Shown here one piece after another: positions 44,440 through 53,545 of a stretch of 64,000 bases of DNA. How positions within the stretch are numbered: position 1 is the stretch's first letter; each line of letters opens with the position of its first letter. The notes below the pieces were generated by a model. That model saw only the letters and a program-made list of their open reading frames with translations. It was not told where the DNA came from and did not search any database. The translations under genes and the position numbers were made by a program. Source of the DNA: PALSA-1006 sp041660815 (lineage in GTDB: Bacteria > Pseudomonadota > Gammaproteobacteria > Burkholderiales > Gallionellaceae); assembly GCA_041660815.1 (NCBI GenBank), contig JBAZVN010000001.1, forward strand, positions 520,103-584,102. The letters run 5' to 3'.

Positions 44440-45345
44440 ATGAAATTTAAAGTATTTTCAGCAACCTTTATTGCCGGGGCATTGTCGCTGGCTTTAGCAG
44501 GAAACAGCCACGCTGCCGAGATGAAGCTGTTGAATGTTTCTTACGATCCTACCCGTGAACTTTATAAAGAGTACAACACGGCGTTTGCAAAATACTGAAA
44601 AGCCAAAACCGGTGACGATGTCGTTGTGAGCGCATCGCATGGCGGTTCCGGCAAACAAGCGCGTTCCATTATTGACGGCTTGGAAGCGGATGTGGCAACT
44701 TTGGCGCTATCCGGTGATATTGATGTGCTTGCCTCAAAAGCATTCCTTATCCCCAATGATTGGCAAAGTCGTTTGAAGCTGAATAGCTCGCCTTACACCT
44801 CGACCATCGTACTGTTGGTGCGCAAAGGAAATCCAAAAAACATCAAAGATTGGGATGATTTGATCAAGCCCGGTGTGGCAGTTGTTACGCCCAATCCCAA
44901 GACTTCCGGCGGGGCGCGTTGGAATTATTTGGCCGCCTATGCTTATGCGCTGAAAAATAACAAAAACGACCATGCCAAAGCACGAGACTTTGTCGGCAAG
45001 CTTTATTCCAATGTTTCCGTATTGGACTCCGGTGCACGCGGTTCGCTGACCACCTTCACCGAACGCGGTATCGGCGATGTACTGATTTCAGGGGAAAACG
45101 AAGCCTTCCTCGCCAGCAAAGTTGCCCAAGCGTATCTGGAGTATTTGTACTCTCCGGAAGGCCAGGAAATTGCTGCCAGCAATTACTACCGTCCTACCGA
45201 TGACAAAGTGGCCGCCAAGTATGCAAGCCAATTCCCCAAGCTGGAACTGATTTCAATCGACAAAGTTTTTTGCGGCTGGAGGAAAGTACAGCCCGAGCAT
45301 TTTGCCGACGGCGGTGTATTCGACAAAATCTACAGTAAAAAATAA
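44440..45345 (+). pseudogene. sbp: Sulfate-binding protein, broken by an internal stop and a deletion
   Basis: The frame starts at the ATG at 44440 with AAGGAG upstream and a signal peptide ending at SHAAEM. It matches periplasmic sulfate-binding protein (YDPTRELYKEYN; SHGGSGKQARSIIDGLEADV). At 44596 TGA stands where the family has Trp (AKY-stop-KAKTG). Further on, about 35 residues are missing between NEAFLASK and VAQAYLEYLYSPEGQE, removing part of the ligand-binding lobe. Without both changes the protein would be about 335 residues. No cysTWA transporter genes follow. The rest of the frame is open to 45345. Confidence 0.85.
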
Positions 45346-45357
45346 TTTATTCGACTT

Positions 45358-45692
45358 TTAAACGGTCAGTGCATTGACGTAGTGGTCACACCTCTCAATT
45401 ACGAAGTGAGGCACCGTTTGGAATTCCCTTGGATTAAGCTGGTAAATGTAGTCATTTTCAAAGTGAAATGCTTCATTAAAAATTTTCGGATTACGTCTGA
45501 GCCAATCAAATCATCTTTACCCTCGAAGATTATTCGGTATAGATGGAGTTTTTCGTAGTTGCTCTCTATATTGCCATACAGCTCGATCATCTTTTTGTCG
45601 TCGGCCACAATATCTAACAGCATTTGAAAATCAAACTCGGATATTTTAGCTGCGATTTCATCGCTGCCATCCAGCAGCTCCTGAGTCGTCAT
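45358..45692 (-). pseudogene. Unrecognised protein gene, broken by a one-base deletion
   Basis: The frame starts at 45692 (MTTQELLDGSDEI) and is plausible up to EGKDD near base 45508. After a run of three T the sensible frame shifts: DWLRRNPKIFNEAFHFEND and IERCDHYVNALTV lie in the neighbouring frame, ending at a stop at 45358. Adding one T restores a 111-residue protein. The apparent original stop at 45399 gives a meaningless tail. The product is an acidic soluble protein I do not recognise. A sequencing error in the T-run is the alternative. Confidence 0.65.
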
Positions 45693-46109
45693 AGCTCTAG
45701 TGCTTCCTTCCTCGAAATCCTCTGGAGGTTGACGTTTGTGTAGGACATTTGAGATGACCTGAAATGCAAGCCCATTCTCCTTCCCAACCTCGAGATGACG
45801 GCGCAGATACCGAGTTGCGTTTACTTAAATGCAATCATCTGTTTGCCGCCAACAACACCTACATTGCTTTGCTGCGCTGGCATTTCCTGCGCAGCTTTAC
45901 TTATCGGTATATCGAACTTTGCTCGCCCAAGCTGGATGAGGCAGCCATCCATGCGGGAGCGCAGCCGCTTTAGAGGCGCCCTTTAGTCGGGCAAAATCTT
46001 TTGCTGTATTACCCGGCCTTGTAAATGGCAGCGAATTAGCGCGCACAACCTTGTTGATTCTCCTGCTTTAAACGATAATGTCACGTCTTGAGTCAAGCAA
46101 TTTTTGTGA
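45693..46109. other. Intergenic region with one doubtful small frame
   Basis: About 417 bases upstream of the GT9 gene. A 69-codon frame at 45764-45973 (ending LDEAAIHAGAQPL) has a marginal start context and no recognisable product; I leave it unassigned. The region should contain the promoter of the glycosyltransferase operon. Confidence 0.4.
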
Positions 46110-47342
46110 TTGGACGCGTCATTGAATATCAATTTTCAGAGAGCAGTTGATCGTATCGCGGGCGTGCCAATTTGCGCGTTGTTATCGTGGTATGAACGCC
46201 TGCGTAGTTTGGTATTTCCTTCTCCCGCACCAGTGCAACACCCCCGGCGTATTCTTATCGTTTTATTGTCTGAAATGGGTAGCCTGGTTTTGGCGCAGCC
46301 CATGTTCGCCAAGCTCAAGCAACTTTATCCCGATGCCACTTTGCATATTTTAATGTTTGCAAAAAATCGGGAAGTATTTGATTTGTTGGGCGTAACTTCT
46401 CCGGATAATGTGATTACCCTGAATGACAAATCACTGGGCGGTTTGTTATCCGACATGGTGCATGCACTGCGCCTGATGCGCAGTCTGAAATTTGATGTGG
46501 TGATCGACTGCGAGTTGTTCGCGCGCGTAAGCAGTATTTTTGCCTACCTATCCGGTGCGCCGGTGCGCGTGGGTTTTCATCGGCATACTCAGGAAGGCTT
46601 GTATCGCGGCTCATTCATTACCCATCCGGTTATGTACAACCCCTACCGGCATTTGTCGCAGCAATTTTTAACTATGGTCGCGGCAATTGAGTCCGGCGGC
46701 ATACCGATTGCCAAGGCCGCTGCCGCAGAATTATGCCCCCCCCCGTTGCTCGTGTTTGCCGAAGGTGAATTACAGCAAGTTAAAGAAAAATTGCATGCCG
46801 ACTTTCCGGTACTGGCCGAGAAAAAATTGGTGTTGATTTATCCCGACGGCGGAATTTTGCCGATCCGTGCCTGGCCGGTCGAATACTACAAGCAAGTCTG
46901 TATGACTTTGCTGCAGGAAGGTTATGCCATTGCCTTAATCGGTCTGCCTGATGCCAAGCCCTTGGCGCAGGAAATCGTGGCGCATTGTGCCCATGCTTCC
47001 TGTGTTGATCTAACCGGTTACACCAAATCAGTGCGCCATCTGTTGGCTATCTTTAATCATGCGGCTCTGCTGATTACCAATGACGGCGGGCCAGGGCAGT
47101 TTGCCGCTTTGACGCCTCTCCCCACCCTGGTGTTTTTTGGCCCGGAAACCCCCGATTTATATAGCCCGCTGGCGAAAAACATCCATTGTTTTTATACCGC
47201 GCTATCCTGTTCGCCGTGCCTCACCGCCTACAATCACCGCAACTCGCCGTGCGATGGCAATAATCAATGTCTGAAGCAAATCACCCCGCAACAAGTTTTG
47301 GTTAAAGCGCGTGAATTATTATTGCGGGAAGCTGCGCCATGA
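46110..47342 (+). CDS. Glycosyltransferase family 9 protein
   Basis: A 410-residue cytoplasmic glycosyltransferase with GT-B fold. Family phrases are ILIVLLSEMGSLVLAQPMF, LKFDVVIDCELFAR, YPDGGILPIRAWP and the nucleotide-binding end ITNDGGPGQFAAL. GT9 enzymes add heptose or related sugars to lipopolysaccharide; the sugar here is unknown. The start is a TTG at 46110 or 46122; no good ribosome binding site is visible. A Cys-rich stretch (CSPCLTAYNHRNSPCDGNNQ) near residue 375 is notable. Its stop overlaps the next gene by 4 bases. Confidence 0.85.
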   Translation: MDASLNINFQRAVDRIAGVPICALLSWYERLRSLVFPSPAPVQHPRRILIVLLSEMGSLVLAQPMFAKLKQLYPDATLHILMFAKNREVFDLLGVTSPDNVITLNDKSLGGLLSDMVHALRLMRSLKFDVVIDCELFARVSSIFAYLSGAPVRVGFHRHTQEGLYRGSFITHPVMYNPYRHLSQQFLTMVAAIESGGIPIAKAAAAELCPPPLLVFAEGELQQVKEKLHADFPVLAEKKLVLIYPDGGILPIRAWPVEYYKQVCMTLLQEGYAIALIGLPDAKPLAQEIVAHCAHASCVDLTGYTKSVRHLLAIFNHAALLITNDGGPGQFAALTPLPTLVFFGPETPDLYSPLAKNIHCFYTALSCSPCLTAYNHRNSPCDGNNQCLKQITPQQVLVKARELLLREAAP

Positions 47343-47824
47343 GAAGCGGGTTAAATTTGCGCATTAAATTTTCTTCATTGCTGCGACGGATTTTGTCCCG
47401 GCGTTTTTTGAAATTTGGCACGGTGGGTGCATCCGGCACGGTGGTGAATATTGCTGTGCTGTATTTGGCGCAGGAGCATCTTTTTTACGCGGTACAACAA
47501 ACTGAAATAAAGCTTAACTTATCTTTGGTGTTAGCTATTTTTCTGTCCACTTTAAATAATTTTTTCTGGAATCGTTTATGGACCTGGGCGGATCGCACTG
47601 AACATCACCACCGGCCCTGGTTGTCGCAGTTCGGGCAATATACACTGGCGTGTTGGCTGAGTATTGCGCTGCAGCTGGTGTTTACTAATTTGCTGGCGCC
47701 GCATGTGTATTATCAATATGCCAATTTAATGGCAATCGGCCTAACCAGTGTGCTGAACTTTGTGCTGAATGATATCTGGACGTTCGGGCGCGTTAAGTTG
47801 CTGAGCAAGACAGGCAAAAAATGA
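47339..47824 (+). CDS. GtrA-family membrane protein
   Basis: A 161-residue protein with four hydrophobic helices and the GtrA start (FLKFGTVGASGTVVNIAVLY). GtrA proteins flip polyprenyl-linked sugars or assist cell-surface glycosylation. It is translationally coupled on both sides (ATGA overlaps with GT9 and with the sialidase-like gene), so it probably handles the sugar used by this operon. Confidence 0.85.
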   Translation: MRSGLNLRIKFSSLLRRILSRRFLKFGTVGASGTVVNIAVLYLAQEHLFYAVQQTEIKLNLSLVLAIFLSTLNNFFWNRLWTWADRTEHHHRPWLSQFGQYTLACWLSIALQLVFTNLLAPHVYYQYANLMAIGLTSVLNFVLNDIWTFGRVKLLSKTGKK

Positions 47825-49119
47825 AACGTGGCCTATTTCCGCTGGCGATGCTGGCGGTTTTTGCAGGCGCTTTTTTTAAGGCCAGCCAATTTCCCGAGTC
47901 GGCGTTATTCCAGACTCCCGCTACGCAAACAGTGATTTCGTCTTCTGCACGCTTTACCTCGCATTTCGCCTCTTCTAAATTATTTACCCAAGTACATGCC
48001 GCTTCCTGTGTTGAATTGAACGACGGGCGAATTCGCGCCTTTTGGTTTTCCGGCAGTCGCGAGGGCGCTAAAGATGTGGCGATTCATAGTGCGGTATTTG
48101 ATCCGGCTACATCGTTATGGAGTGCGGAACAAACCTCGGTCACGCGTGAACAAACCCAGCAGGGGCTGCATCGTTATATCGCCAAGCTCGGCAATCCCGT
48201 GGTGGGACGGGCAGCGGATGGCAGCTTACTGATGTTCTATGTCAGTGTATCGCTGGGGGGCTGGGCGGGCAGTTCGATTACCACAAGGGTGTCGCATGAT
48301 GAAGGGGCGAGCTGGGGGGAGCCGCGCCGACTGGTGACTTCGCCATTTATGAATATCAGCACGCTGGTAAAAGGGGCGCCATTTTTATACCGCGATGGCA
48401 GCTTGGGACTGCCGGTTTATCACGAGTTTCTCGGCAAATTTAGCGAGATCATCCGCTTGGATCCGCAAGGTAATGTGCGGGATAAACAGCGCATTACACC
48501 CGGCGGAACTGAGACATTACAACCAATTGTTTTTATTAAAGATAATAATAATGCGCAAGTGCTGATGCGCAATGGCGGAAAGCATAGTGAGCGCCGCGTA
48601 GTTGCGGTATCCACGCAAGATGCGGGACAACATTGGTCGACTCCTGAACTGTTAAATTTACGCAATCCCGATGCGGCATTAAGCGGAGTTGTATTGCCGG
48701 ATGGGCGCATGCTGGTGGCACTCAACGATACCGAGCACGGGCGAGAAGTTTTATCCTTATCTATTTCGGCGGACAGTGGCAAGAGTTGGCAGCAAGTTGT
48801 GGAGTTGGAGAATCAGCTCGCTACCGGTGCGCAGCCCGGGGAAGCACGCTATCCTGCAAATACCCAAGCGATGCTTGTGCAAAGTGAAGCTGCAATCCCG
48901 GCGGATAAAGTTGCGGCATACCTTGAATCAACGCGGCGTACTGTTTGCAATCAAGGCCCCTGCCGATATGAATTTTCTTATCCCTACCTGCTGCAAACCC
49001 GGCGTGGAGATTTTCATCTGGTGTATACCTGGAACCGGACTTTCATCAAACATCTCAGCTTCAATCAGCAATGGCTGGATCAACGCCTTCAACAAACGAC
49101 CGCACATGAACTTCACTGA
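47821..49119 (+). CDS. Sialidase-like (BNR-repeat) exported protein
   Basis: A 432-residue protein with an N-terminal hydrophobic segment (FPLAMLAVFAGAFF), probably a signal anchor. The body is a six-bladed-type sialidase/neuraminidase-like beta-propeller with Asp-box-like repeats (SHDEGASWGE, STQDAGQHWSTP, SADSGKSWQQ). Active-site-like phrases include FWFSGSREGAKD and YTWNRTFIKH. Enzyme activity is unproven; it might act on surface glycans or be a binding protein. It is the third gene of the operon and overlaps the fourth by 14 bases. Confidence 0.8.
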   Translation: MKRGLFPLAMLAVFAGAFFKASQFPESALFQTPATQTVISSSARFTSHFASSKLFTQVHAASCVELNDGRIRAFWFSGSREGAKDVAIHSAVFDPATSLWSAEQTSVTREQTQQGLHRYIAKLGNPVVGRAADGSLLMFYVSVSLGGWAGSSITTRVSHDEGASWGEPRRLVTSPFMNISTLVKGAPFLYRDGSLGLPVYHEFLGKFSEIIRLDPQGNVRDKQRITPGGTETLQPIVFIKDNNNAQVLMRNGGKHSERRVVAVSTQDAGQHWSTPELLNLRNPDAALSGVVLPDGRMLVALNDTEHGREVLSLSISADSGKSWQQVVELENQLATGAQPGEARYPANTQAMLVQSEAAIPADKVAAYLESTRRTVCNQGPCRYEFSYPYLLQTRRGDFHLVYTWNRTFIKHLSFNQQWLDQRLQQTTAHELH

Positions 49120-49690
49120 TTTTACCGGCACTACCGGCATTGCTTCGGCAGTCACTCTTCTGATATTGCAGTTGCGGGAGTTTGCCGGTATGCGCCGCAA
49201 CTATAAATTGGGCTTGGCCGCTGCACTGACTATTTTGTTGCTCATACCGTTTGGCGGATTATCTCTTGCAGAAATTTTGCGCGGTTTGCTGGGCGATTTG
49301 AGCATCACTTCGTTATTGATGCTGGTGCTCGCCTTGCGGATAAATACGGATGTGTTGCAGCAAAGAAATTTAAAAATATTCATCGCGCTAATGGCACTCG
49401 TTTTATTTCCGTTTGCGTTGGGGGTTGGCATGTTTGATCCGTATCGTCTGGGTTTCGGCAATCCCGGTTTTATTGCCGCTTTACTGTTGATTAGTTTGGG
49501 CACTTATTATTTGCGCCAAACTTATATCGCATTGAGTATTACCCTGGCGGCGCTGGCGTGGAGTGTCGGGTGGGGGGAAGCGAATAATCTATGGAATTAT
49601 TTGATCGATCCGTGGCTGGGGATTTATGCGCTGGGGAGTGTTTTGTTTATCTTGGGAAAAGCAGTTGTCCGCAGATTTTTTCCAAGTTAA
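49106..49690 (+). CDS. Integral membrane protein of the glycan operon
   Basis: A 194-residue hydrophobic protein with five or six helices (LAAALTILLLIPFGGLSLAE, ITSLLMLVLALRI, FIALMALVLFPFALGVGMF). I do not recognise the family. The ATG at 49106, inside the end of the preceding gene, is the best start; a much longer upstream frame is antisense-like over the sialidase gene in another frame and is rejected. It probably works with the other three genes in surface glycan assembly. Confidence 0.6.
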   Translation: MNFTDFTGTTGIASAVTLLILQLREFAGMRRNYKLGLAAALTILLLIPFGGLSLAEILRGLLGDLSITSLLMLVLALRINTDVLQQRNLKIFIALMALVLFPFALGVGMFDPYRLGFGNPGFIAALLLISLGTYYLRQTYIALSITLAALAWSVGWGEANNLWNYLIDPWLGIYALGSVLFILGKAVVRRFFPS

Positions 49691-49707
49691 TCACAAACCT
49701 TCAAGAA

Positions 49708-50436
49708 TTAAAGTTCAACCATCTGCCAAGTCACACCACTAACATCACAGCGCAGCGCGTTTGCATTACTGTCCCAATCCCCAAGCACCCAACGGTCGCA
49801 AGTATGTCCGTCCAGATGATGACGATGGTGTGCCGGGCGATGCGTGTGCCCGTGGATCATGCGCGGATAATTATTTTTCTCCAGCAACTCATTCACGGAA
49901 TGCAAGTTTACATTCATCATGTCCATGGCTTTAAGCTGTTTTTCGGCTTTGCTTTTTTCCCTTACCTGTTCAATCTGGGCTTTGCGCTGGGCTAGCGGTA
50001 AAGACAAAAACTGCAATTGCCAAGATGAGTTACGCACAAATTGACGGAAGTCTTGGTAATCTGTGTCATCGGTACATAAGGCATCTCCATGACTGAGCAA
50101 GGTCTGTTTGCCGTACATTTCCAGTACGACAGGATCGGCCAGCAAAGTCGCATTGCAGGCTTCAGCCAATTTTCCGCCCATCAAAAAATCCCGATTGCCA
50201 CGCATGATGTAAATTTTCGTACCATGCACGGAAAGTGCCCTAAGAGCGCCGGTGATTTTCTTATTGAACGGCGTATTAAGATCATCATCACCCGCCCAAC
50301 TTTCAAACAAATCCCCAAGGATATAAAGGGCCTCAGCATCGGGAGCGATTTGTTCGATAAAATGCTGAAACAGCCGATTTTTTTTTCGGCTGCTCGCACT
50401 TAAATGAAGATCTGAAATAAGTAAGCTGAATTTCAT
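49708..50436 (-). CDS. lpxH: UDP-2,3-diacylglucosamine diphosphatase LpxH
   Basis: A 242-residue peripheral membrane hydrolase of lipid A synthesis, converting UDP-2,3-diacylglucosamine to lipid X and UMP. The metallophosphoesterase ligands are all visible: LLISDLHLS, LGDLFESWAGDDD, MRGNRDF, LLSHGDAL and IHGHTHRPAHH. Length matches E. coli LpxH (240). It is the last gene of the cyclophilin/L,D-transpeptidase group on the minus strand, about 107 bases after the cyclophilin gene. Confidence 0.94.
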   Translation of the reverse strand: MKFSLLISDLHLSASSRKKNRLFQHFIEQIAPDAEALYILGDLFESWAGDDDLNTPFNKKITGALRALSVHGTKIYIMRGNRDFLMGGKLAEACNATLLADPVVLEMYGKQTLLSHGDALCTDDTDYQDFRQFVRNSSWQLQFLSLPLAQRKAQIEQVREKSKAEKQLKAMDMMNVNLHSVNELLEKNNYPRMIHGHTHRPAHHRHHLDGHTCDRWVLGDWDSNANALRCDVSGVTWQMVEL

Positions 50437-50543
50437 TATTATTTACATTCGCGCTCTCGCAACAACAAGAGAATTAAACCAGCCGACCAAGCCGCCATTA
50501 TAATAAACTAGTTTATATTCAATGCATTGCAAATATTGGCGGA

Positions 50544-51143
50544 TTATTGAGTGATGACTTCGGTCTGGGTGATAACGACATCTTCAGTCGGTACATCCTG
50601 ATGAAATCCTTTGCTTCCCGTGGCGACTTTTTTAATGGTATCCACGACATCCGTGCCTTCCACTACCTTGCCGAATACACAATATCCGTAACCCTGACTA
50701 TTGGCAGCGGAAAAATTCAGGAAGCTATTATTTTTAACGTTGATAAAGAACTGGGCGGTGGCGGAATGGGGGTCACTGGTGCGCGCCATTGCCACGGTGT
50801 AGGCATCATTGGTCAGGCCATTGTCTGCTTCATTCTTGATCGGTGCTTTAACTTCTTTTTGTTTCATGCCCGGTTCAAAACCGCCGCCTTGAATCATAAA
50901 ACCATCGATAACCCGGTGAAAAACGGTGTTGTTATAAAAGCCGCTGTTGGCGTAATCCAGAAAATTTTTGACCGTGTTCGGCGCTTTTTCTGCATCCAGT
51001 TTGATGGTAAAAATGCCGTAGTTGGTGTGAAATCTGACCATGTTTATTTTTCCTTTTTGCGCGGGAGTTGAGGCTGCATTGGCCGACAGCACGCACAGGC
51101 CGGCCAGCAGTAAAGCTAAAATTGATTTGAGAAGTAGTTTCAT
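50544..51143 (-). CDS. Exported cyclophilin-type peptidyl-prolyl isomerase
   Basis: A 199-residue protein with a signal peptide (LLKSILALLLAGLCVLSANA) and a full cyclophilin domain: FHRVIDGFMIQGGGFEPGM, AMARTSDPHSATAQFFINV and FGKVVEGTDVVD. It catalyses proline isomerisation of periplasmic proteins (PpiA-like). The start overlaps the L,D-transpeptidase stop by 4 bases (ATGA), so the genes are coupled. Confidence 0.92.
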   Translation of the reverse strand: MKLLLKSILALLLAGLCVLSANAASTPAQKGKINMVRFHTNYGIFTIKLDAEKAPNTVKNFLDYANSGFYNNTVFHRVIDGFMIQGGGFEPGMKQKEVKAPIKNEADNGLTNDAYTVAMARTSDPHSATAQFFINVKNNSFLNFSAANSQGYGYCVFGKVVEGTDVVDTIKKVATGSKGFHQDVPTEDVVITQTEVITQ

Positions 51144-52309
51144 GCCGAACCTTCATAAACGATTTGCCATTTGTTGTCGCGTTTCATCCAATACTGGCGT
51201 TTGTTGATTTGATTGGATAAATTATTACTACTGTAATCCTGTTTAAAATTCACCACGACTAAACCGGGTTGATTCGGATAAGGGAAAATGCTCATATCGG
51301 ATAAATTCACTTTGATCCAGGTTTTGCCCGAGTTGACCAGGCGTTTTTGCCGGGAAAAATCTTCCAGCTTAAGCTTGTCGGAAGCAAAATCTTTCGCGTA
51401 GTGCGCGAGATAAGCCTCGGTATTCAGGCTGCTCCAGTCGCTGCGCCATTGTTCCAGAGTATCCAGTAAATCTTGTCGATCCTCTCGATCCGCATCGTCA
51501 CTCAGATCCATCTCGCCCGTGATAATGACCGGAGTATGGTTGATTTCAATATAGTTTCCCAGGCGAAGAAAGTCGTCATTGGATAAAACCACACACCCGT
51601 TGCTGGCGCGGGGAGGACGGCTATAAGTATTGCTCGGTGTGCCATGCAGCCAAATTCCGTGACCATTTCGCCCCTGGCGTTTATCCCATTCGTTGGGGTA
51701 GCTTATCGGGAAAGCGCCCGGGCCGTAAAAGTCGGTAAGTTGTTCTCTGTTGAGTTTGGCATTAACGAAATACACGCCCAGCGGTGTGCGCTGATCGCCT
51801 TCGGAAACTTTGTCTGTGCCTTTTTTGCCAACACTGATATAAAAATCGGTTACATAGCGCGGCTCGCCGTTTACATTTTCGTACACATACAGCGTGGATT
51901 TGCTGGTATCCACGACGACAACATGCTTCTGCTGTGCATCCAATTGCCAGAGATATTTGGGCGTGCCGGTAATGGGTTGCTGTTGCTGAACGCGCTGTAA
52001 TCTGGCGCGCGCTTCATCGCGCAAGTCATCTAGGTTATCGCGCGATGCATTTGGCGCATTGCCGAAATCGCTTAAAGGCTGCGCGCGCGCCAGCAAAATA
52101 TCGCCTTTGACCAATTGGGCAAGTTTGAAGTTTGGATTTACTTTAAGCAGAGAATCGACTTCATTTAACGCAAGATCCAGCCGGTTGTTGCCTACCGAGT
52201 GCATACTTCTGGCCAACATTCTTTCCATTTGGCGGGAGTCGTTTTCGATGGCAATAACGGGTGGTGTAAGTATCCCGAGCAGCAGTAAAGTCATTGTTGC
52301 AAAGGACAT
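51140..52309 (-). CDS. L,D-transpeptidase (YkuD) with a C-terminal NTF2-like domain
   Basis: A 389-residue exported protein. After a hydrophobic signal segment come about 110 helical residues, then the YkuD domain at about 125-260 with HGIWLHGTPS and the catalytic motif RASNGCVVLSNDDF (Cys nucleophile). The last 120 residues (WRSDWSSLNTEAYLAHYAKD) resemble the Cds6/SnoaL-like domain found at the end of the neighbouring TPR protein. It should form 3-3 peptidoglycan cross-links or attach proteins to the wall in the periplasm. It starts 3 bases after the TPR gene stop. Confidence 0.9.
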   Translation of the reverse strand: MSFATMTLLLLGILTPPVIAIENDSRQMERMLARSMHSVGNNRLDLALNEVDSLLKVNPNFKLAQLVKGDILLARAQPLSDFGNAPNASRDNLDDLRDEARARLQRVQQQQPITGTPKYLWQLDAQQKHVVVVDTSKSTLYVYENVNGEPRYVTDFYISVGKKGTDKVSEGDQRTPLGVYFVNAKLNREQLTDFYGPGAFPISYPNEWDKRQGRNGHGIWLHGTPSNTYSRPPRASNGCVVLSNDDFLRLGNYIEINHTPVIITGEMDLSDDADREDRQDLLDTLEQWRSDWSSLNTEAYLAHYAKDFASDKLKLEDFSRQKRLVNSGKTWIKVNLSDMSIFPYPNQPGLVVVNFKQDYSSNNLSNQINKRQYWMKRDNKWQIVYEGSA

Positions 52310-52312
52310 TAA

Positions 52313-53356
52313 TTATTTACTCGTGCGCTCTTCAGTGATTAGCCATTTGTCATTTGCTTTAATCAACTCCAATGTTTTGCCCGTGGAAATTTGAGCGGTA
52401 TTGGCGCGATAGAATTGTTTGAAGCTGACCGAGACGCGGTTGTCGTCAATTGTTTTAACTTTCACATTTTTCACTTCAACACGAATGGATTTTGGTTTTG
52501 TAATACGTTCTTTGCGCTGAGTTTCCCATGCGCTGCGACTTTCACCGCCGGGTGCTTTAAAGCTTTTGGCGTAAAAAGACAAGTATTTATTAGCATTTTT
52601 AGCCGACCAAGCGGCAGCCCACTCTTGAACTGTTTTTGTGGCTTCCTCTTGGGAATTAGATGCGGCTGTTTTTGTCGCGGCAGGCTTGGAGTTTTCTGCA
52701 GGAGAAAGTGCTAGCGGTTTGGCTGCCGGTGCAGCTACCGGAGCCGGTGCGGGCGCGGGTGCTGCCGCCACAACGGTGGCAGGTTTGACGGGACTAACAA
52801 TTCCGGTGGCCGCATCACGTGATGCGATGACCTTGCGGCGCGTACCGCCAAATAAATCCTTGATCATTTCCAACTTGGTTTGGGTGCTGGTATTATTTTT
52901 ATCCAATTGCAGGGCGCGATCATAGGCTTGACTCGCCATTTTGGCGTAAATATCGCCCAAGTTTTCATGCGCAGTCGCGTAACTGGGGTGAGTGCGAATC
53001 GCCATTTCCAAAGCAACTTTGGCTTTTTCATACTGACCTTGTCCCGCGTACAGCACCGCAAGATTATTGTAGGGTTCGGGTAATTCCGGGTAGTCGTCGG
53101 TCAATGCAGTAAATACTTTTATCGCATCAGCGGTTTTGCCCTGCTCGGTTAAAATCAAGCCTTTCAGAAAGCGCGCTTGGGCATCTTTGGGTTTGGAAGA
53201 CAGGAAGCTATCCACGCGATCCAGCGCTTGGGAATGCTGACCTTGCTTAAATAAACGACTAGCATCCTGCAGGTCATCCGCAGCTGAAGCAGGGCTAAGG
53301 CAAAGTAACAGGGTGCAAAACACAGCATGCTGGCTGAATCGTTTGATCGTCTTCAT
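52313..53356 (-). CDS. Exported TPR protein with a Cds6/SnoaL-like C-terminus
   Basis: A 347-residue protein. A signal peptide (FCTLLLCLSPASAADD) is followed by TPR repeats at about residues 30-160 (GQHSQALDRVDSFLSSKPKD, LPEPYNNLAVLYAGQGQYEK). A low-complexity Ala/Pro linker (APAPAPAPVAAPAAKP) follows, then a 110-residue C-terminal domain (EWAAAWSAKNANKYLSFYAK) shared with the next gene's product. It is probably periplasmic and a partner of the L,D-transpeptidase. First gene of the operon. Confidence 0.82.
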   Translation of the reverse strand: MKTIKRFSQHAVFCTLLLCLSPASAADDLQDASRLFKQGQHSQALDRVDSFLSSKPKDAQARFLKGLILTEQGKTADAIKVFTALTDDYPELPEPYNNLAVLYAGQGQYEKAKVALEMAIRTHPSYATAHENLGDIYAKMASQAYDRALQLDKNNTSTQTKLEMIKDLFGGTRRKVIASRDAATGIVSPVKPATVVAAAPAPAPAPVAAPAAKPLALSPAENSKPAATKTAASNSQEEATKTVQEWAAAWSAKNANKYLSFYAKSFKAPGGESRSAWETQRKERITKPKSIRVEVKNVKVKTIDDNRVSVSFKQFYRANTAQISTGKTLELIKANDKWLITEERTSK

Positions 53357-53545
53357 CTAAAATTTTTCCCGTTTAATGTAGTGCTAAATTGGTTTTGGCG
53401 AAGCGTCCCCTCGAAAGCGGGCGGATTCTATCAAATAAGCGTCTATATTTCATCAGTTATCAGCATTTTTCTGTAAACTGCACACGTGACGGCGCTTGGT
53501 TTTCGAGTAAAATTCGCTATCTTTTAGCATAGGCGTACGCACCCC

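Noticed and set aside
44596..44598. TGA in sbp as selenocysteine or recoded Trp
   Set aside because: The family has Trp there, no SECIS-like element was seen, and the gene also carries a deletion; decay is simpler.
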